In this document: in pieces, positions 1 to 10,757 of the stretch
How the letters are laid out: each line of letters starts with the position of its first letter
Position numbering within the stretch: the first letter of the stretch is position 1
Made by a program: the position numbers and the translations under genes
The notes under the pieces: model-generated
Seen by the model: only the letters and a program-made list of their open reading frames with translations
Databases searched by the model: none
What the model was told of the DNA's origin: nothing
Assembly (NCBI GenBank): GCA_004794785.1
Contig: SJOL01006478.1
Coordinates: 439,222-503,221 of the forward strand
DNA length: 64,000 nt
Direction: 5' to 3'
From: Opisthorchis felineus
Lineage: Eukaryota; Platyhelminthes; Trematoda; Opisthorchiida; Opisthorchiidae

Positions 1-3000
1 CAAGCCGTCCTTCGACGAACGTGAAATTTGCCTTAAGTTCGCTCAATGATATGTTTGATTTTGCGTATGATATATTGTGTGGTATGGTATATTATATATA
101 ATGTATATATATATATATCTGATGCATCTTCGTTGATAGTAGTTCTCTAACACTTTGCCCGTTTATGTTTTTCTCTATCGTCCTAGGCCATACTCACCAT
201 TGCGTCATACCTAGGTAATTTATCATGGTGAACATTCACGCCGCATCCCTAATGCTTTTCTCTGGTTAACAATTTGTCGAAATCGAGATGCTGCCTTTAA
301 TTTGTCTCCACAGAGAATGCATGCATCTGAAAGTAATGGACTGGACAATCGTGTAACCATCAATTATGGTTGCTAAGTAGTTAGGTTGGTCCTTGAAAAA
401 GCCAACTACCTGGATGTCACTTAGCGTTCGATTCATTTGTTCATTGGGTGTGTATAACAGAATGCCGGAAAAAATTTTGGACGAAACACAGTTAAACACA
501 GTTGGTTCTTCAAAGCATGTTTAGACCATAATGCATAGTATCAAACAGGCAGCCACAAAGCTCGATCGGTAAACTTGAGAGATACAGGAAAGTGAAAAAT
601 AAAGGTCAAAATGTAATAAGCTAACATAAACGGCTGCTTATTGTAAATCGGAATCTGAGACAGTCGAGTGAGTACACCACAGAGCTGTTCTAGCAGACAA
701 TCCTGTGCGATTGGTTTTAAAACTACGACAGAGGTACTGAAACAATCTGCAAGAATTTTGGGCTTCAGTGAAACTGCACAGCAGTTTATTTCATCTTAAC
801 AACCTAAATGAAAACTGCAAACATTTCACATCAAGTGTTTATTGCTACCTCTCTTTAACTTCTTTTACAGATAATTGTTTTTGGGGTTTTAAGGGAGCTG
901 ACCCAAATCCTCCTAAGAGAACGATGGGACTTTTCGGACACTTTCGTCCGTATGCTGCACTGCAGTAACTCATTGGTCTGTTGATCCTACAGAACAGCTT
1001 ATATGATGATTTACTGCGAAAACTACAGTTCAGACCGTACACTTTAAGCCAGGGACGCTAAATGAAAGAGCCTCTCTCGAGAGAGAGAGTTGCATGGGCA
1101 TCGCATTTGTAGTCCAACTTGTTCGAATTGTCAGAATTCGTAGGTGACAGCTTTAGCATCGGCCAAAAACAGCTCTGCCCGTTATGGTGTGTCTCCATTA
1201 GCAATTACACATCGACTACCGACCAGTGGCAAAGTACTGACAGGTAGCTTCGCGACGTCAAAGCAGTGTGATAGAAAAATAGCCAAAAACAGTGGGTTAC
1301 AAAGGCCATTACATCCTGCGCTCGAATGCATCAAACTTTTCTCTGAACCTGGTTCGCTAAACAGTTTCAGCTTTTGCTATTCTTTCCGCTTTCCATGAAA
1401 CACTTAGCTATAGCCACGCACAAACCTACAATATGTTGCCGCATTTTATTTAGATTCGGTATGATCCAACCAAACAACTGTGACAGGTTATGATTTTTCC
1501 TAGATAGTGTTCCACGTTGAATGCAACAGTTTTCCACTCAAGGTCAGTCAGATAAAACCCCCTTAAACGCAAAGTGTGTCCTTAACATATGATGTTTTCC
1601 TCCGGCATTTTACTGATGATGAGCAGTTTTCGATTTTCCGTTGCTCAGACTGTCGCGTATATAGTGAATGAGTAAAAGATTGATGAATTCCGTGGCGTAT
1701 AAAAGTCGGATTAGATTTACTAACTTACGGGCTGTTGGACAGTAACGGGACCTTTTAGTTCAACGTTTCAGTATCCGAAGGTCATCTTTAATGGATAATT
1801 ACAAGCCACCGGATAGTCTGGGAAAACTTGTGTAGAAAGACCAAGAAAAGGGTTCTTTCAGTAACCTTTTCTAAGTCCTCTTACTAAAAATTCACCGGCT
1901 GTGTCATGCTTGAGAGGCGGGACAGTAAAACAAGTTCTTCTGGCAGTCGTGGAATAGCTGCTCCAGGGGACTAAGTCATGTTTCTCTCGAAAAGAATATG
2001 TGCTTTCTTGTTGATAATCATTCTTTAATAAACTGCATGAGTGCCTTTTTCAGATTGTCCAAAGGAAGCATCAGGATTATATATATACATATATTATCAT
2101 CCAGTTATTCATCATAAAACCCCAAGTAGACTACTCTATCCGCCAACGCTAGACTTCCTCAATCAGTTCTAATAAAAACCACTCAAAGAATTCCTTTGCA
2201 CTTTCCTCACTTGTCTATACCGAAAGCTATTGAGTACGTATCTGCTATCTAGAATGTCATTTTGAGTAGATGTACGCCGGATCTGTTTTGGAGGGCGTAC
2301 CTCGTTCCAACTTGTTGTTGTCGCAGTATCATTTTGAAAAATCGAACACTCTTGGTTATGTGAAAAACTAATTTAGAACCCAGTAAGCTTCTGAAATGAT
2401 TCTTCACGCGCCTATAATGACGCAGTTTTTACAAAACGTTCACCTTGTACACAATGATAATCAGTCGATTGGAATGCGTGGAACGATTTTCTGTTTTGAT
2501 TAGGGATACCTGAAAAGCTTTCTGCTCAAATATGCCAAGTGAGCAAAACTTTTCATTGACAACCCCAAAACAATGTCCATTTTCAGTTTTTCCCATCGTA
2601 TTCCTGATATTAGGTTGAGATAACTAGTTCCCACAAGTCCGGTAGCCTTCCATCACAACTATCATTTTCACACACAGATATCGTAAGTAATCTTGGCCAT
2701 CCCGCTGTAGTGCCACTACGATTACTAAGTTGTCAGTGCTGTTGATGAAACGCATTCATTCGGAAGTTAAAGAGGTGGTAACGAATGCTCAACTAAATCT
2801 CATCTGAACCCCTCATTTATGATATTTTTTAACCAAGTGTGCTGAAAATATGCTGTCTCGTGTGTTGGTTAGTACGGTATTCGAGACATTGAAGTGTATT
2901 CTTCTCACATAACGCATTAATTATCTGGTTGCTGAAAACCACTCAATAGCTCTTTATTGGCTTCGCTCTTCTTACGGCAGATTTACGCTCTCGTATAACA

Positions 3001-4690
3001 AGGAACTGATGAGAAGTACATCAGAACATACTGTATTTTAAAGAGGTGAGGCCTTTCTGCAATATCCGACAGTGTGCTGCAGACTATTTGATCGACTTGT
3101 GCAACGATATTTCCGAAGAGGTTGAGACAGTTAGATTCTCGCGTCGATATCAGTTTACAAAATGTCCCATAACTTTTCCAAGTCTACAGCTTTCAGTTTG
3201 GTCTCGTTTGCCGTGAAAAAATAAAGATTCACACGGGCATGACAACTCGGTTTCCGCTGTTATCTTGCCGAAATCAGAATCACCCTAAGTGTTCTCAGCA
3301 TACAGTTTCTAGGAACACAATGCGGACTACAACTCTCAGAACCTTGATATCAATTGCGTTCCTCATACGCCCGACAATAGCGCTCTTTTCTAACTGAGGA
3401 GCCGAACGACAGAAAAGACTTTCTCCCTGTGTTCCGACCCTGTGATTCTGCGAGATTTCTGCTTGCGCTTTCGGCAGTGTTGTCTCTTGACACTAAGTTT
3501 TTCGTTCTCCGTAAACTTACTTCCATGTAACAAAAGAATCAGTCGGCTCTTGATGGAACAAACATCCCCTGGTCTTTTCAGAAGCAAACGCCGGGTGTGA
3601 CACAGCGTGGATATTGGAAGTAGGATTTGGTCGCTATTGAATCTTCAGTCCCAAGTTTGTGGAGAGATCTGAGATTAAGTGATTAGCATCCCAACATTTA
3701 TACACTACCTGGGGACAATACTGCGCATCTTGTCTGGATGTGCTCCTCTGAATATGGGGGTAGTCAGCCCTGATTTTCGAAGAGTTTGTCCACCCATTCT
3801 GCTTTATGAGATCTTCCTGGCCTTTGACATTAGACAGAGGTGTCAAACTCTTTTCACCTTTATGTCCCAGGGGGGGCATAAATTATAGGTGGATGGATAT
3901 TCAGCACGTCAGGGGAGGAACAGTGTCGCAGTATCAGTAAGACGTACGTAGTGCACCCCGAAAATAGGAAGCCCTATTTAGCGGCTTGACAGTTGTTGTT
4001 CGACCGCTATTTTTTGGTTCACACTGGCCATCTGTAGCCAATTTTTAGTGTTACACTCTTAAAAGGAAAACCTTAGTTATAAGTTTCCGTCAAAGTGCAT
4101 GTGTTTGTGTAGCTACTGTGTTGCTTTTCTTAGCCTAACAGTATTCACCAGTCGCCGAACGCCACTTAGTGAATCAACCTGGATAGAACACTTGTGAGAG
4201 GATATGGACTGACCACGGCGCTGAGGGCATATCATGACTTTGGTATTCAGAGCAGAATGTGACATTACGCTGAGGTTTATGGGCCTGCAATGGGTCGACC
4301 TAGAATGATCGTCACAAACCGGACAACTGGAGAATCTCTTCTGACTGTAGCTTCCCATTTAAAGTGATGACACGACAAGAGAACAGACCGGAAGGGTGTA
4401 ATGTATGGTCTATTCTCCTGTATTTTGAGCGAAAGATTCTCATATTTAATGCGTTGAACTCGGAAATCCGAATGTTTCATTTTCAGTTCGTTGTTTAGAG
4501 GGGCAAATATCTACATCAGATTACTGTTCAGTTTGACACTTCCAATTGTATTAAAAGTTTTTCTCAACTTCTCTGCTCTCCCCATGTCCAAATCATAGTA
4601 ACTCATGACAAAACGTGATTGTCTATCTTATAAATGGAATAATCCCATGATGTCTAGGCAAATTTTACTGAACGTTTCATTGCACAACAG
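1..4690. other. No recognisable gene
   Basis: I see no ORF with protein-like composition, no splice-flanked exon and no recognisable repeat here. All ORFs are short and rich in Ser, Leu, Phe and Cys, as expected of random AT-rich DNA. Minor structures are an AT run near 92-119, a perfect CT/GA palindrome at 1072-1085, and a small hairpin near 936-951. Confidence 0.5.
92..119. repeat. AT-rich simple repeat
   Basis: A run of almost pure alternating A and T with one interrupting TG. It is ordinary low-complexity sequence. Confidence 0.8.
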
Positions 4691-4697
4691 TGAAGTT

Positions 4698-4925
4698 TGA
4701 TAGTAGTGTGAAGAGATTTAGTAATTTTCAATAGATATGTTACTGTGTCAGCGAAGCCGATCTACACTGAAAGGCTGAGAAACAATGTACAGCTGTCTCA
4801 CCAAAGTTGGGATTCGTCAGCAGCGCGCAGCTCACGAAACCAAGAAAGTCTCGAACGCGCGACCTTCCGATCAGTACACTTAATTGTTTGGCCACGAGTG
4901 GCTGATCAGTAGTGTAATTGGCGTC
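4698..4925 (-). repeat. HHR-A SINE-like repeat, reverse copy with hammerhead core
   Basis: Read on the minus strand, this has a tRNA-like head (4840-4915) with an A-box-like TGGCCAAACAATTAAGTG and a B-box-like segment. A hammerhead-like core follows (about 4783-4828) and then the family tail. The core keeps CTGACGA, which is allowed because the fifth base of CUGANGA is free. It also keeps the palindromic stem III ACAGCTGT followed by A at the expected cleavage site, but the second strand reads GAGA instead of GAAA. The tail motif read on the plus strand (gcgaagccgatctacactga) recurs in all long copies. A 170-codon minus-strand ORF across it is incidental. Confidence 0.7.
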
Positions 4926-4926
4926 C

Positions 4927-5060
4927 AGTGATGATTCGCAACAAAGACGAAACAGCTGCACAGTGCTTCTGAGCCTTTTAGAATACATTGGTTTCATTGA
5001 TAGCATGAAACCCCTATTGAACAATTTGTCTGATTTTTCTAAAGTGCATGTGACCTTAAA
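4927..5060 (+). repeat. HHR-A partial copy (hammerhead plus tail), forward
   Basis: It starts directly at a core-like GTGATGA, continues through GACGAAAC, the AGCTGCACAGTGC segment and the tail, and has no tRNA head. It abuts the reverse copy at 4698-4925, so the two copies face away from each other and could pair as a long hairpin. Confidence 0.6.
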
Positions 5061-6985
5061 ATACAGGCTACTTGGATGGTTAACTTGCCCAGTGTTTCGA
5101 TCAATAGCAAACTTCCGATGTACATTAAAAATTGCCTCCAACTGTCTGGAGAATTGTCTAAAGTCTTCTCTCCAGAAGAGGTGGGCGCTGCAGAATATGT
5201 CGGTACAAGGGATTCCCTGATATGCAGCTTTACGTTTCCTGCCACCCAGCAATCAAAACTAGGTACCTCAGAAGGGGGTTTCTGTGGAGGAGCACTCCAC
5301 GGAGGATTTGAATGCGTATACATTTGTTAGCATAAAGTGTGGGCTTGAGGAGCCTGGTGATATTCAGAATAAGATTCTTGAAATCACACCATCATTTTCA
5401 AAGTGACACAGTTTGAGGCCCTTTAGTACATTTACCGCTCCAGAATATTGTTGTGTCACGCTCTTTTCTTGGAATCGTCTTGTTCAACCAGCTAGCGGTC
5501 AGAAGCTGGGCCGCTGTGCAGCACTTCAAATTAAGGAACTTCATTATCCTTATAGAGATAGAATAGGGACTATGCTGACTTTTAAAAGTTGACCTCGTTG
5601 AGTTCAGTTCTTTAGTTGTTCTTATTCAGTTATTTTACAAGTAGCCAATGTTTGCTCCACTGCGCCGTGTTTATTTGTTCCGTGTGTGTAGCAACTTGGC
5701 GCAAAAGTTTACAATTTCAACGACAAAATGGCCGGTCATTTTTCCTGGAAACCATCATCAACTCGTTATCATTTTTTATCCGAACAATAAAATGGCTGGC
5801 ATAATTCGCTTCATAAAGCTACCAAATGTACACCTGGGGCAATTTCATGACTGCCGAAGGAAACAATAAGCCAGAAACTTCAGTAAAAAGACAAGAAATT
5901 GACCAATTTGATGAGAAACAGACCAAGGACCGGATTTGCTATAAGCTTATGAAAATAATGGTTCCACTCAGGTATCTAGTGCTCAGATCTTTGCTTACTT
6001 CCTGTGGTAATATACGGGTTTATGACATTAAAGGATCTCTAATCATTAGTCCTGAAGTTTCGAAAAAGTTACTCGTTGCGGAGAAACTGCACACAATATT
6101 GCCGCGTGGAAAAATAGCGTGCAAGTTCACATTTAGTGCAGTGAGTTGCCGTTCGTTTAGGCCTTGTACGTCACATCAAACTATAAAGATGTACCCTTGA
6201 GCACAACAGTTAATGCCAGATATCTAAGTGGACACGTTTTACCTAGTATAAACCCGAGAGGAAAAGATCGGAGACTTAACAGGAACGCACAGTTCTAAAG
6301 CCATCATCATTTTCACTTATGAGCCAACAATTGTCAATTTAAGTGGGTATAAATGAACAAATAAGGCCCGTTGCAAACCGTTATCAACCTTGGTCTGTAC
6401 AACGATGTTTACTCACGGTCACATCTGGCACAGTCGTGGGCTTAGTATAACGGACAAACATAAGATCTATTTGCAAATAGAACACAACTAGAAATACAAC
6501 ATATCAGAACACAAAGCAATGAAAAGGAACTGAAGTTGAGGCATCGTGTATAGTCAGTTGTAGCATTGTCATCGCCTAAACACTCCGGAATATCCGGTGC
6601 ATTAAGGCGAGGAGTTTTAGACGCAAATGTGAACAGCCTAGGGATTGAGCTAATTTTTTTTCTTCGGACAGAATATGGGCCTACATTGCTACTGAGCGAA
6701 ACCCAGAAGAAGCCAGTAGGGCGTTCTGAAGTTAGCTGTGTTTTCGAACATACGACGATGGTCGTCAAAATGCACCTTTAACACCATGGTGGGATTAGAA
6801 CACCAACGTCTTTAATGAATTTGGACATTTTGATCTACTTTGTTCTGCACGGTGATAACCAAGGAAAAGCCCTCTCCGTACCGTCACAGAATCACATGTG
6901 TTGTAAACTAAGAAACCTAAGGGAGATCTGGTAAGCATACATTATCAGCCGAGGATTTGTCGGTAGATCATTTTGTCTATTGTTG
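5061..6985. other. No recognisable gene
   Basis: Nothing supported. ORFs here are short, and the overlapping plus and minus frames look equally unlike protein. No clear tRNA-like or hammerhead segments were seen. Confidence 0.4.
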
Positions 6986-6989
6986 GTCG

Positions 6990-7720
6990 CTGATCCAGCT
7001 CCTTCTGTTTCCGGGTCCAACAGCTCCGATGTTAGTTCTGATTATTGTTGGCTTCAGCTTTCTGAATCGAGATTGGTGCCCGTTGAACTCAAGTTCGAAC
7101 CAGTTCTTTCCAAATCGTCCCGTTTTGGCATGCGGTTCCCAATTCACGACAGCAGAATAGCGTTTCAAGCAATTTGCCTACGTATCAAATATTTTGTTTG
7201 CCAGGGTTGGTTTCTTCTGGTGCATCTGACCATATTGATGATCCTAGGAAGCCCGTTCTCGTCCATTCAAACAAAATGCCCCAGTAACCGTGGTTGGCTA
7301 AATAGGTTCCAAGCGACCCTTCTATCTCTGAAGAATACCTGTGCCCAATACTCATTCAGTTCAGTGAACATCAAATATTGCATGTGGAAGCTGCCTAGTC
7401 ATTGGGGTCGTGGTGGTACATGGATAGTGTTTCAATGTTTTGTAAGAGAACGGGTTGGGCCGTCGTTTTGCAGGGTTACAGCTTGGTCTCTTGTTGCGAG
7501 CTCTCGTCCTTCTATGTTAGTTCCTCAAATTTGTCAAAAGCCACAATGGACTTGAAAACACGAGACCTCCCCCAAGGCCAATGATCAAGTCTGCAGGTGA
7601 CCCTGAAAAAGTGCACAAACTCTGTTCTCGTCCTGATATTCGGTTGAATGCTGGGAACCTCAGTTGGCGCAGGCTCATACATAATGGAATTGTTCTTCTG
7701 ACGCACAGGCAACAGTCACA
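6990..7720 (-). pseudogene. Possible decayed LINE reverse-transcriptase C-terminal region
   Basis: On the minus strand, translated pieces resemble the region after the RT palm in flatworm non-LTR elements. A stretch near 7245-7310 reads RLLGHFVWMDENGLPR, close to the LRWLGHVxRMxxxRLPR motif at the C-terminal end of such polyproteins. A downstream piece (MPKRDDLERTG) resembles the closing segment. Frames shift and stops interrupt, so no intact ORF remains. The 191-codon plus-strand ORF overlapping it is probably its shadow. The similarity is recalled by eye and limited to short motifs. Confidence 0.35.
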
Positions 7721-8198
7721 AATTTTCCGCTAGGCTCTGCAGGTCATCTCATCCGCAAAAATGAGAATGTTGACCTTAGTTGGTTGGGCAAGACTTCTGG
7801 CACCAAAACACCTAGAGGCGAATAGAGGTCTATCAAGACAATACACAAAATGTGAACCAGCATCCGAGTGCACTAAAGTCCCATCCACGGCAGCCGCTAT
7901 GTAGATGTGACGTGAGTTACATTACCATTCCGTTATTGCAAGTTTCCCTCTCACGTTGCTTCAATGGTCATTTGAAGATCCACTGAGTCTTTACCTCTCG
8001 TTTAGGCGGTCCATAAACTGCATTCTAGCCGAGATTGAACAGTTAAGTCAACAGTTTTTTTAAGTGCTTACACTGTGTATCCAAAGGTTTTCCACATCGG
8101 GTCTGTTTTAGTCCCATGTTATCATCAAGGAGATTTTGGGTCAGTTTGTTGCTTGGCCTATAGATAGCTTACAAAGAATTGTATATTTTTTGTTGCCA
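7721..8198. other. No recognisable feature
   Basis: No ORF, repeat or RNA signal seen between the possible LINE relic and the 91-codon ORF. Confidence 0.4.
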
Positions 8199-8474
8199 CT
8201 AAGTAGCAAATTCTTTGCTCCGCTCACTTTGTTTCTTCCGCCACTCCTCCCTAATTCGGCTGAGTTGCGAAGTCAGGTTGTTCCAAACATATGAACGCAA
8301 ATTCATCCACTCAGGTCTATCATGTGTCTCCTTCAAATCTATCAGTTTGTCAAGTGTAACAGATTCTGGTTTCCTAAACCCGTCAGACAGTTCTGTACGG
8401 AAATCTCGCTCCAAAACGTATTGTTCCGCGAAGAGCGCCAGTTTCTCATGCGTATCAGTATTCTTCAAATCCAT
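8199..8474 (-). CDS. Unidentified 91-codon ORF or terminal exon
   Basis: The minus-strand ORF runs from an ATG at 8474 to a stop at 8199-8201. Its composition is unlike the surrounding random ORFs: rich in Glu, Lys, Arg and Asp, with no Cys and only three Trp, and with two amphipathic stretches. The first half holds AEQYVLERDFRTELSDGF and the C-terminal third reads NLTSQLSRIREEWRKKQSER, likely helical and perhaps coiled-coil. The plus-strand overlap is Ser/Cys/Phe-rich, as expected of an antisense shadow. A stop lies six codons upstream of the ATG, so it is either a small gene or a last exon whose acceptor lies near the ATG. It is on the same strand as stomatin and downstream of it, but it does not resemble the stomatin C-terminus. 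I do not recognise the family. Confidence 0.35.
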   Translation of the reverse strand: MDLKNTDTHEKLALFAEQYVLERDFRTELSDGFRKPESVTLDKLIDLKETHDRPEWMNLRSYVWNNLTSQLSRIREEWRKKQSERSKEFAT

Positions 8475-9745
8475 ACAGTGATATCCTCACGGCAATAGGG
8501 TGTCCAAATCTATCACCAACATACAATTATCTGAACACTGAGTTTTATGCAACTGGTAAGATGCACCCACTTGCTAATTACATCGGTGCCAATGAGAATC
8601 CCGAAGACCTTCCTTGCTTATAATGTGGCATAAAGTTTGTCATTTTTTATTTGGCACGGTATTACAAATGTCGCAGTCTATATCCTTGACACAGCGAACT
8701 ACTCAGTTTTTTGCAGCTTTTGATTAGAAACCTTTTGGAAACCATCAACAGTTTACTGCTTCAGTAAATTTTGCAGGACGACCGTTAAATCTACCGATGG
8801 GAAACTTTCCCCATTTGGACACAAAGGCTTAAATGATCTAAGCGATTAAGATAGAAGGTTCGTCAAACAGCAAGATATTTTATCAATAGCTGGAATAATA
8901 AGCCCCTGACCTGGGACAACAGTGTGCCCTCTTGCCACTGTGATTGCAGTCTACCTTTTCGCAATAGTCTTTTCGACCGCTGTGGCAACATTGGGTTGTT
9001 TTGAACCTAGGCGGTCAGAAATGACTGATCTGTCCGACATCCTACAATCTTCAGATGCTAGCGTCCTGAACATTTTCAACCTTTTAATGCGTTGTGAATA
9101 TAACGGCATTCCAGTGCTTGGTAATTATGAAAATTACATTTTTCCGCAGACTGGGCTTGGTATTTTCATAGACTGGCTTCAGGAATGTTCCTTGCACCTC
9201 ACTGTTGTACACATTTAGGATGCTGCATTTTCCTCTATTCGGGGAACGCAATTTTACGACTGTAACCCTGCCCTTCTCATTAACAATAAATTTGACATTC
9301 TCAGGTCTGTCAGGGGGAGGCAACCGAAACACTCCTTGCAAATAACCTCCGTTGGCCTCGTTTTGTCTTGTTTACTTTCACCAATCGGATTTTATTCTCC
9401 TGGGCTCTGAATATCGCACGCACCTAACATCTTCATTTCTCTTAATACACCTGACCTCACAAGTGGATTTACAATTTCAGTGTTGTATTCCCGAGTCTAT
9501 TACCTTTGACTTCGTTGATGGGTATTTTTAAAAACCTCGTAGTCAGAATTCATCGTAGCTCCTGGTAAGACTTTCATCCAGAGGTCCTGTTGCAGACAAA
9601 CAGACCACAGTGCCCTAGTGTATTTATATAAACATCTTCGAAACACATCTGGAAATTTAGAATGCAGTCGTACTGATTACTGGTCTATCATTTTAAAAAG
9701 TGAACTAATGAACCTCATCAAGTAATCATCCTCAACAGTACAAAC
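8475..9745. other. No supported gene; one weak exon candidate
   Basis: On the minus strand, 9198-9306 has a good acceptor (a C-rich tract ending in gacag) and a possible GTGCAA donor. The frame between reads PENVKFIVNEKGRVTVVKL and is moderately protein-like, with a faint look of a fibronectin III strand. On the plus strand, an ORF at 8922-9218 begins with a hydrophobic segment resembling a signal peptide. Neither is convincing alone. Confidence 0.25.
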
Positions 9746-10061
9746 NNNNNNNNNNNNNNNNNNNNNNNNNNNNNNNNNNNNNNNNNNNNNNNNNNNNNNN
9801 NNNNNNNNNNNNNNNNNNNNNNNNNNNNNNNNNNNNNNNNNNNNNNNNNNNNNNNNNNNNNNNNNNNNNNNNNNNNNNNNNNNNNNNNNNNNNNNNNNNN
9901 NNNNNNNNNNNNNNNNNNNNNNNNNNNNNNNNNNNNNNNNNNNNNNNNNNNNNNNNNNNNNNNNNNNNNNNNNNNNNNNNNNNNNNNNNNNNNNNNNNNN
10001 NNNNNNNNNNNNNNNNNNNNNNNNNNNNNNNNNNNNNNNNNNNNNNNNNNNNNNNNNNNNN
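9746..10061. other. Assembly gap (run of N)
   Basis: 316 undetermined bases. The gap lies about 540 bases downstream, on the minus strand, of the visible stomatin SPFH exon, so the next stomatin exon may be missing here. Confidence 1.
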
Positions 10062-10601
10062 CGTCATGTATACCACAGGGTCAGTTAATTTCCGCAGACA
10101 ATGTGCACGGTATACTGTGTGATTGACAGACTACCGTGAACTTCATACGTGTCCCACAATCTCCAGTTTCCCAAAGGCAGCAAATCATTTTCAATCATAA
10201 TGATCTCAATTTCTTCGTCATTTGTAAATACGCTTTCTCGAATACGTGAAAAAAACAAACGACTAAAAACATTCGCAAAATTTTGGGTTTTAAAATGTAA
10301 AATAAGCTTTTTAGTTCCAGCCGCGGTGGAATGTCTTACATAATAATACCAATTTTTAGCATCAAACACCTGGGTCCCACAGGCCCTCTCACTCCTAATG
10401 GGATAGAAAAAGCATACTAGTAGGTAAACAAATCAGTTGAACGCACTGTTTACCATTTGAGCCAGAAAGTCATCAACCGAATTCGCAGGTCTGTTTCGCC
10501 AGCTGTTCCACAACAGCTAGTGTCGGATTTACGGCACACTGAATTCAAGCATGTGCACACAACAACATGCGGCGGCTAGAACAAACGACGGTGTTACTCA
10601 C
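10062..10601 (-). other. Stomatin intron sequence downstream of the SPFH exon
   Basis: It begins at the GTGAGT donor of the exon at 10602-10757 and runs into the gap. It contains a 94-codon minus-strand ORF (10085-10369) without similarity to stomatin or any family I know. The next exon is not visible. Confidence 0.5.
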
Positions 10602-10757
10602 CTCTTGAGGTGGTACATCAAAAGTCACCGTCCGCAGATCCACTTTGCGAATACTGTCAATGCACGGCGCGACAAAAAACAGCCCTGGTCCACGTGCTCC
10701 TTTGGGTACGATCCGTCCCAGACGAAATATCACTGCTCTTTCGTATTCTGCAACAAC
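10602..10757 (-). CDS. Stomatin exon: start of the SPFH/band 7 domain
   Basis: A 156-base, 52-codon, phase-0 exon on the minus strand. The acceptor is ttctgctttcag and the donor is GTGAGT. It encodes the N-terminal part of the SPFH domain of a stomatin/MEC-2-like protein: EYERAVIFRLGR, then GPGLFFVAPCIDSIRKVDLR, then TFDVPPQE at the exon end. The Cys in APCIDS aligns with the palmitoylated Cys87 of human stomatin (known family). Stomatins are monotopic membrane scaffold proteins that oligomerise, bind cholesterol-rich membrane and modulate ion channels. The exon continues in frame from 26375-26484. The following exon would start with the family's KDSVTVxVDAVVYYR segment, which I did not find; it may be in the N gap or outside the window. 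Assignment to the stomatin family is strong; which paralogue is unknown. Confidence 0.93.

Noticed and set aside
4740..5252. 170-codon minus-strand ORF
   Set aside because: It runs across two oppositely oriented HHR-A repeats and changes module halfway; not a gene.
6980..7555. 191-codon plus-strand ORF
   Set aside because: The opposite strand carries LINE-like motifs; this frame looks like its shadow.
8922..9218. 98-codon plus ORF with a signal-peptide-like start and a possible 29-base mini-intron
   Set aside because: Flukes can have tiny introns, but nothing downstream resembles a mature secreted protein; too weak to call.
10085..10369. 94-codon minus-strand ORF beside the stomatin exon
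   Set aside because: It does not match the SPFH continuation, and its end has no donor that would fit; treated as intron sequence.
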